DNA of 35,695 bases from contig CANAZY010000014.1 of NCBI GenBank assembly GCA_947365805.1, positions 1 through 35,695 on the forward strand. The letters are read 5' to 3'. How positions within the stretch are numbered: the stretch's first letter is position 1; each line of letters starts with the position of its first letter. Position numbers and translations under genes: made by a program. Source of the stretch: an uncultured Clostridium sp. (GTDB lineage Bacteria > Bacillota > Clostridia > TANB77 > CAG-508). Below the pieces are notes generated by a model. The model had not been told where the DNA came from. It saw only the letters and a program-made list of their open reading frames with translations, and made no database searches. Positions 30,849-35,695 of this stretch are shown in pieces.

Positions 30849-32016
30849 ATTTCTGCCTCCTTAAACAAATATAAGAAATGGCCATTGCAATGATAGCAAA
30901 AATGGCTAAGCTTGCAATATTAAAGAAATATCTATCTAATGTATCATAATAATATAATGTATAAAATCCATCTGTTATCATACTTGCTGGATTTATTTTA
31001 TTTATAATTGGCACATTTTTATCTACTATATATTTCATGGTAATGCCCATCATTCCAGCTAAAAAGCATCCAAGCATTGTAACAGATATCATAATTCCTG
31101 TTTTTAAGGCTTCTCCTGCTTTTAAAACAGTACCAATCAATAATCCCAATGATAATCCTGCAAAGCTTCCTACAGCACCTAACAATATAATAAGTGGAAG
31201 GTTTGTTCCATAGTCTACTTTTAGAACAAATATGGTATAAACAAACAATAGTGCTAAGCCTACTAATTGAGTGATATAGCCTGCAAGCATACTGCTAAGA
31301 ACGACTTTTCCTTTAGAAGTTGGTGCAACGCTTACACGTTTTCCTTGGCTTGACATATTTGCTAAATTTTGATTAATTGCTACCATTCCAAGTATTCCAC
31401 CATATAAGCAAGTCATAGCAATTAGAGTATAGAATTCTATCATTGTGTAACTTAAATTGCTTCTAGATATATTATTAATTTTTGCTTCTTGATTTTTTGC
31501 TACTTCTAATACGTCTTTATAAATTTTTTCATAATCAATATGATAATTTCCTGCCATCATTTCTTTTTTTATTTCATCTTCAGCAAGGTTAGATACCATT
31601 TCACTTGTTTGTACAATTTCTTCTGTTACTTGTTTAAAAATAGTTTGGTCTATTCCACTTGTTGCAAATACTAAGTTTGGTTTTTCATCTTCTAACACCA
31701 TATAACCAACTATTTCACCATCTTGTAATAACCTTTTTGCTTCATCCATTGTTACATATTTTGTTGAAAATAATCTATCTTCATTTTCCTCATCGCTTAA
31801 TGTTTTAAACGTTTCCATCCATATTTTACTATCATTAAATTCTTCATTATTAACAATCGCAATATTAATAATATCTAATTTTTCACTATTTTCAATATTA
31901 GAAAATGCCATATTGAAAAAGGTTCCTAATATAATTGGAAAGGCAAAAGTCCAAAATATTAGCATTTTATTTCGAAAGAGAGTTTTTAAGGCATATTTAA
32001 AATTATGAATAAACAT
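30835..32016 (-). CDS. ABC-2-type permease, first subunit
   Basis: 393 aa with the same plan as its partner: a first helix (about 16-35), a large extracytoplasmic domain (about 40-180) and five or six C-terminal helices, including the ISVTMLGCFLAGMMGITMKYIVDK and NKINPASMITDGFYTLYYYD segments typical of ABC-2 exporters. It shares one base with the end of the ATPase gene and overlaps the second permease by 14, so translation of the three is coupled. The two permeases are distant paralogues. Confidence 0.87.
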   Translation of the reverse strand: MFIHNFKYALKTLFRNKMLIFWTFAFPIILGTFFNMAFSNIENSEKLDIINIAIVNNEEFNDSKIWMETFKTLSDEENEDRLFSTKYVTMDEAKRLLQDGEIVGYMVLEDEKPNLVFATSGIDQTIFKQVTEEIVQTSEMVSNLAEDEIKKEMMAGNYHIDYEKIYKDVLEVAKNQEAKINNISRSNLSYTMIEFYTLIAMTCLYGGILGMVAINQNLANMSSQGKRVSVAPTSKGKVVLSSMLAGYITQLVGLALLFVYTIFVLKVDYGTNLPLIILLGAVGSFAGLSLGLLIGTVLKAGEALKTGIMISVTMLGCFLAGMMGITMKYIVDKNVPIINKINPASMITDGFYTLYYYDTLDRYFFNIASLAIFAIIAMAISYICLRRQKYDSI

Positions 32017-32753
32017 TAGTCTCTAAGTTCCTTTCCTGTTAATTCTAGAAATACATCATTTAGTGTTGGTCTTTCAGAATAAATCTTATTATATTGAATA
32101 CTCTCTTTTTTCAAATAATCGATTAATTCGATTAAATTGTTTTTGCCTTTTTTATAGGTAACAAGTAAGATGTTTCCATTATAAGTTACCTCATCTACAT
32201 GCTCTAATTTCTTAATTTCTTCCATATATTTTTCTTCTAGCTCATTTACCTCTACTGTTACTTTTTCTTCTATTTTTGCAAGTTCCTTTAATTCATCTGT
32301 TGTTCCTGTTGCAAGTACTTTTCCTTTGTCTAGAATAATAACTCTATCACAAATAATTTCTACTTCTTCCATATAATGAGTTGTATATAATATTGTTGCT
32401 CCATTATCTCTTAGCTTTTTAATACCATCTAATATATTATTTCTACTTTGTGGATCAACTGCAACAGTTGGTTCATCTAAAAATATAATACTTGGTTTAT
32501 GAGCGATTCCACAAGCAATATTTAAACGTCTTAATAGTCCTCCAGATAATTGTTTTGGATAAAACTTTCTAAATTCTTCTAGTCCTACTAATTCTATGGC
32601 ATCATCAATATATTGTTTTCTCTTTTTCTTATCTTTAATATAAAGTCCGCAAAAATAGTCAATATTTTCATGTACCGTTAATTCTTCAAATACTGCTACA
32701 TCTTGAAATACCACTCCTATCTTCTCTTTTATGCTATAAGCATCTGGTTTCAT
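32016..32753 (-). CDS. ABC transporter ATPase, main part (frameshifted gene)
   Basis: 245 aa from the first in-frame Met; true homology extends further upstream. Visible are the Q-loop (VVFQDVAVFEELTVHENI), signature LSGGLLRRLNIA, Walker B IIFLDEPTVAVDP and H-loop TTHYMEEVE, then a DUF4162-like C-terminal extension with LNDVFLELTGKELRD, as in DrrA/NodI-type exporters. The Walker A (expected LLGPNGSGKSTT) is encoded at about 32820-32855 but broken by one extra base (G at 32847 on the plus strand). As given, the ATPase cannot be made in one piece. Confidence 0.86.
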   Translation of the reverse strand: MKPDAYSIKEKIGVVFQDVAVFEELTVHENIDYFCGLYIKDKKKRKQYIDDAIELVGLEEFRKFYPKQLSGGLLRRLNIACGIAHKPSIIFLDEPTVAVDPQSRNNILDGIKKLRDNGATILYTTHYMEEVEIICDRVIILDKGKVLATGTTDELKELAKIEEKVTVEVNELEEKYMEEIKKLEHVDEVTYNGNILLVTYKKGKNNLIELIDYLKKESIQYNKIYSERPTLNDVFLELTGKELRD

Positions 32754-32811
32754 TTCTTTTCCAAATATGGTAATACTTCCTTTACTAAAATTTAATAAAG
32801 ATAAAATACAA

Positions 32812-32955
32812 TTAATTGTTGTTGATTTTCCACTTCCATTTGGCCCGAAGTAATCCTAATATCTCTTCTTCATGAACTTCAAATGATAAATCATCAATTG
32901 CTTTTACTCCCTTATATTCCTTTGTTAGATTCCTAACTTCAATAATATTATTCAC
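32812..32955 (-). pseudogene. N-terminal fragment of the frameshifted ABC ATPase
   Basis: Starts with GTG at 32953-32955, with AAAGGAGG 9 bases upstream. The frame gives VNNIIEVRNLTKEYKG and the FEVHEEEILGLL strand, then departs into RAKWKWKINNN and a stop at 32812. Removing the base at 32847 restores GPNGSGKSTTINCILSLL and joins it to the 32016-32753 part. This is the true start of the exporter operon. Confidence 0.8.
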
Positions 32956-32981
32956 CGTTGTTTCCTCCTTTTTATAATGTT

Positions 32982-33010
32982 ATTATACCTTTAAATTCTT
33001 CTTTTGTATA
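32982..33010 (-). promoter_or_regulatory. Promoter of the ABC-2 exporter operon
   Basis: On the minus strand a perfect TATAAT (complement of 32982-32987) and a weak -35, TATACA (complement of 33005-33010), are 17 bases apart, about 27 bases upstream of the GTG start. Confidence 0.55.
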
Positions 33011-33050
33011 TAATTTTTATAAAATTATACTATCTATAAATATACATAAA

Positions 33051-33076
33051 AAGAAGGTGATTCTAATCCCCTTCTT
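33051..33076 (-). terminator. Orphan terminator hairpin in the divergent intergenic region
   Basis: AAGAAGGTGA (33051-33060) and TCCCCTTCTT (33067-33076) form a 10-bp stem with one wobble; the minus strand continues TTTATG after a CTTCTT arm. No minus-strand gene lies upstream of it, so it may end a short non-coding or antisense transcript. Confidence 0.5.
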
Positions 33077-33220
33077 CTTATTGATTTTGATTCATTTAAT
33101 GTTTTTATTATTTAAACAAATTATAACATTTCTTGTTTTTTTAATCTACTACTTATCAAATAAAATCAGTATATTGTTTAAGCTTCAGGTTATACTATTT
33201 TTATCTATGGAGGTGTTTTT

Positions 33221-33772
33221 ATGAAATTAACAATATGTGAATTAAGTTATTTAAATGAATTAATTACAAGTTGCGTAAATACTATTACTTGTATGTCTTT
33301 ATTTAAAAATCAAGTTACTAATGAAGAATTAAAATCTATGTTAAATACTCATTTTCCAGTTCATGTTGAAGATTATAATAAAAAAGTAGAATTTGTAAAA
33401 GATGTTGATACAGCAAGCGGTAAATTAAACGTTCCAGAATTAAATACTTCAATTTTTTCTGAAGATGTTAATTCTTCAAAACCTGCTACTCCTGTTACAG
33501 TAAATACAAATGTTACCACTTTAACAGATAGAGAAATTGCACTATCTTATTTTTTAACTCTTAAAAGAGCTGGTAAGGAATATGCGATTGCTTCTATGGA
33601 AGCAACCAATCCAAAATTAAGACAATTTTTAAAAGATGCTTACACTATGAGTTGTAATCATTCTTATGAAGTATATGAATGGATGGCAAAAAACAATTAT
33701 TACCCACTAGTTGTAGCAACAGGTGAGCAAACTGGCAATATTGCAAGTATCTATAACCCAATTTCTTTATAA
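33221..33772 (+). CDS. CotF-like spore coat protein
   Basis: 183 aa. The C-terminal half (about 100-172) matches the coat F domain: EIALSYFLTLKRAGKEYAIASMEATNPKLRQFLKDAYTMSCNHSYEVYEWMAKNNYYP, a ferritin-like four-helix fold. The N-terminal half has further helices with Cys6, Cys18 and Cys24, and a Ser/Thr/Pro/Asn-rich linker (about 75-98). Family members coat spores in Bacillus and Clostridium, but some occur in vegetative cells. GGAGG lies 8 bases upstream of the ATG. It is an isolated plus-strand gene, divergent from the ABC-2 operon. No sporulation-specific promoter could be confirmed. Confidence 0.85.
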   Translation: MKLTICELSYLNELITSCVNTITCMSLFKNQVTNEELKSMLNTHFPVHVEDYNKKVEFVKDVDTASGKLNVPELNTSIFSEDVNSSKPATPVTVNTNVTTLTDREIALSYFLTLKRAGKEYAIASMEATNPKLRQFLKDAYTMSCNHSYEVYEWMAKNNYYPLVVATGEQTGNIASIYNPISL

Positions 33773-33774
33773 AA

Positions 33775-33875
33775 GAACAAATCGGAAAGCTAATAAATAT
33801 GTAGTATATTATTTAAAACTATTAATTTAAATTAATAGCAAATTATAGATAGTAAAGCTTTCCATTAATTTGTTC
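33775..33875. repeat. Structured non-coding element with long imperfect terminal repeats
   Basis: GAACAAAT-GGAAAGCT (33775-33791) is mirrored by AGCTTTCC-ATTTGTTC (33856-33875), and a perfect 20-base palindrome CTATTAATTTAAATTAATAG (33819-33838) lies between. It begins 3 bases after the CotF-like stop. It may be a 3' RNA structure or a small inverted-repeat element; no ORF is present. Confidence 0.5.
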
Positions 33876-33915
33876 GTGTGCCAAATTTATGAAGTAAATT
33901 TGTGTACAATGTAGT

Positions 33916-33957
33916 TTTATATATTAGAAAGTCAGTATGACTTTCCTAATATATAAA
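33916..33957. repeat. 19-bp inverted repeat downstream of the CotF-like gene
   Basis: Left arm 33916-33934 and right arm 33938-33957 (with one extra C) pair over 19 bp around GTA, core GAAAGTCA/TGACTTTC. It runs directly into the terminator stem at 33955-33991. Confidence 0.55.
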
Positions 33958-33991
33958 ATACACCAATTAATAAAATTAGTTGGTGTATTTT
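33955..33991. terminator. Bidirectional terminator between CotF-like and FtsX-like genes
   Basis: AAAATACACCAA (33955-33966) and TTGGTGTATTTT (33980-33991) form a perfect 12-bp stem with A- and T-runs at its base, suiting convergent genes. It lies 6 bases past the stop of the minus-strand permease. Confidence 0.75.
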
Positions 33992-33997
33992 ATTGTC

Positions 33998-35695
33998 CTA
34001 TTCTTCTTTAATTACATTTTTACTTCCAAAATAAGTTGCCAAGAAATATGCTCCATATATTACTCCCATAACAATAACAGTTGCTATTATTGATGGAATT
34101 AAATCTTCCTTACTTGCAAGACCAGACATTAAATTAATTGCAAATTGTATTCCAAAAACAGAATGTATTATGGCTAGTATTAGTGGTACTCCAAAGAAAA
34201 TACCTATTTGTCTAAACAATGCTCTATTTATCATTTTCTCGTCACACCCAATTTTTCTTAAAATTGCATATCTTTGTTTATTATCTGAACTATCTGTTAA
34301 TTGTTTTAGAGCTAAAATTGCTGAACTTGCAATTAGAAATATAATTCCTAAATAGATTGCTATAAATGTTACTATCGTTGCTATTCCTATACTTGCCTCC
34401 ATTATCGATATTTTGGTAAATCCATCTATTTCTATTCCATTACTATCTAGATTTTGTATAAATCCTGAATCACCACTTGAGAATAATTTCTCTATTCTCT
34501 CTTTTTCTTCATCTGTATCTACATTATAATTTGCTGCTAAAAATGCTATCTCTTTCATATCTTCTGTTAAAGGACAATTATCTGGAACCAATATGATTCC
34601 TGTATTTGTATGGCTTGTTGACATTACAATAAATCCACTTTTACATTCATTATATTTTGCTTTATATTGTTTTCCAGCAATTTTTAAAGTATGTTCTCCC
34701 TCTGCTAGCACTTTATTTCTTACCTCTTCTTGAGAAGTAAAATCACAAAGCACAATATATTCATCATCATTTAATTCATATTGCTCTATTCCATATAAGC
34801 TTGCTATTTTATTATAATCTGATATTTTTACAATTTCTTCTGTTGTATCAAACATAAGATTTGGTAAAATAGCTTTTATTTCCTCGTATTTTTCTCCAAA
34901 AAAATCTCTCCAAGTTAAATCTTTTGTAGCATATATTGGTATTTCTATAATATCTTTTAATATATTTATATCTAAATTATTATTCACTAATGTTTCTTTA
35001 ATTGATATTTTAGAATCTTCTCGTTGTTCTTTTGTATAATAAGTTGTTTTTCCATATCGATTGGTACTGCTTTCTGGTAAATTTGCCGTTTTATATAAGT
35101 TTAAATCCACTGGTGTCATTTCGATAAGTTCTCTTTGCATCGTATTTCTTAACGCTAAACTTGACGAAAGTATCGATATGGTCATAAATAGCATTAAACA
35201 TATAACACTCATACTTACAACCATTGTATTGATTTTATTATTAATTTGTCTTAATACAAACATATTTGCGTCTCTTAAATATGTTTTTTTATGTTTTTGA
35301 GCTATTTGTATAATAAAACCAGATAAAGACAAAAAAATACCTATCGTTCCCACAATTCCCATTAAAATTGGTGGTAATAATTTATCTGCTGTTGTTAGTG
35401 AATTAAAATCTTTTGTTACTTTCCAATAAGCATAACCTAATAAGCTTGTAGCCACTATAAAAATTATTACACAAATAAATGGATTCTTTATTTTTACTTT
35501 TTCATTTTTCTTACTTGCATTTAATAAATTGATTAGTTTATATCTTGATACTGTAAATGTGTTAAACAACATTACTGCTACATACATTACTGCAAAATAT
35601 ATACAAGTTTTAATACAAGCATCTTTTGAGAATACAAAATGGAATTCACTCATATCTGCTTCAAACATTTTTGCAACAAATATCGACATAAATTG
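33998..35695 (-). CDS. FtsX-like ABC permease, BceB/bacitracin-export type (partial, N-terminus beyond window)
   Basis: The frame is open to the window edge; 563 aa are visible from the first Met, and about 100 are missing compared with full BceB proteins. The visible part starts in the end of the first FtsX domain (MYVAVMLFNTFTVSRYKLINLLNA), continues through helices at about 50-70, 88-110 and 155-180, a large extracytoplasmic sensing domain (about 190-430), and three C-terminal helices with QLTDSSDNKQRYAILRKIGCDEKMI, the hallmark FtsX segment. Such permeases pair with a BceA ATPase and often a two-component system to sense peptide antibiotics; those genes would lie to the right. Confidence 0.87.
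   Translation of the reverse strand, partial: QFMSIFVAKMFEADMSEFHFVFSKDACIKTCIYFAVMYVAVMLFNTFTVSRYKLINLLNASKKNEKVKIKNPFICVIIFIVATSLLGYAYWKVTKDFNSLTTADKLLPPILMGIVGTIGIFLSLSGFIIQIAQKHKKTYLRDANMFVLRQINNKINTMVVSMSVICLMLFMTISILSSSLALRNTMQRELIEMTPVDLNLYKTANLPESSTNRYGKTTYYTKEQREDSKISIKETLVNNNLDINILKDIIEIPIYATKDLTWRDFFGEKYEEIKAILPNLMFDTTEEIVKISDYNKIASLYGIEQYELNDDEYIVLCDFTSQEEVRNKVLAEGEHTLKIAGKQYKAKYNECKSGFIVMSTSHTNTGIILVPDNCPLTEDMKEIAFLAANYNVDTDEEKERIEKLFSSGDSGFIQNLDSNGIEIDGFTKISIMEASIGIATIVTFIAIYLGIIFLIASSAILALKQLTDSSDNKQRYAILRKIGCDEKMINRALFRQIGIFFGVPLILAIIHSVFGIQFAINLMSGLASKEDLIPSIIATVIVMGVIYGAYFLATYFGSKNVIKEE

Noticed and set aside
1..35695. CRISPR arrays, tRNA or rRNA genes, riboswitches
   Set aside because: No regularly spaced identical repeats, no cloverleaf-type sequence and no rRNA core motifs were noticed on either strand; no riboswitch consensus was recognised.

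Overview
The window is a very AT-rich stretch using the standard code and strong AGGAGG-type ribosome binding sites. Almost all genes lie on the minus strand; only a TetR regulator (3667-4182) and a CotF-like coat gene (33221-33772) are on plus. A bile-salt-hydrolase-type enzyme, a CotF-like spore coat protein, an Lsa/CplR-type ABC-F and YtrA/BceB-type ABC systems point to a gut-dwelling, spore-lineage Firmicute (Clostridia or a relative). The sequence alone does not fix the species. I see no tRNA, rRNA, CRISPR array or complete insertion sequence, and no gene-free stretch longer than about 270 bases.

Layout. (1) 1-1334: an XRE regulator fused to a membrane and outer domain. (2) 1489-4182: a TetR-controlled operon of two membrane-anchored alpha/beta hydrolases with an overlooked 43-aa membrane ORF between them, divergent from tetR, with interleaved promoters. 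(3) 4193-7949: a YoaP-type acetyltransferase with a GyrI-like partner, two more GNAT acetyltransferases and small unknown genes. (4) 8011-10613: an ABC-F ATPase flanked on both sides by gene wreckage (integrase tail, RhuM pieces, YoaP start). (5) 10647-13456: copper operon copZ-copA plus a ten-cysteine protein; copA is frameshifted. (6) 13561-17044: two XRE-membrane regulators, a hydrolase, a TfoX-like protein and a ferredoxin. (7) 17068-19305: an antibiotic-resistance-type ABC-F and a flavodoxin with a MerR-style promoter. (8) 19378-19915: a chimeric scar joining a sugar acetyltransferase to the tail of an XRE/zinc-ribbon gene. (9) 20045-22625: YtrA-like GntR/ABC operon, a 67-aa paralogue of a gene 15 kb away, and a DUF4180 protein. 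(10) 22682-25812: a DUF4358-MBOAT-DHHW polysaccharide O-acetylation cassette. (11) 25960-28471: a VTE5-like lipid kinase, a DUF3221-like anchored protein and a tocopherol-cyclase-like protein in one operon. (12) 28581-29555: bile salt hydrolase. (13) 29700-32955: an ABC-2 exporter whose ATPase is frameshifted in Walker A. (14) 33221-33772: CotF-like protein followed by structured non-coding DNA. (15) 33998-35695: a BceB/FtsX-type permease cut by the window edge.

The first two thirds read as an accessory region of stress, detoxification and resistance genes, mostly single genes or short operons closed by terminator hairpins, several of which share sequence. Fragments of the same families (YoaP, RhuM, XRE/zinc ribbon) recur as scars, which suggests repeated recombination and loss. 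The best leads are the lipid kinase/tocopherol-cyclase-like operon with its 13-codon coupling ORF, the elongated MerR-type promoter, the TetR divergent control region, the Cys-rich partner of CopA, the uORF-hairpin leader of the ABC-F gene, and the recurrent hairpin family. Three frameshifts (RhuM remnant, copA, ABC ATPase) need read-level checking before any is called real.
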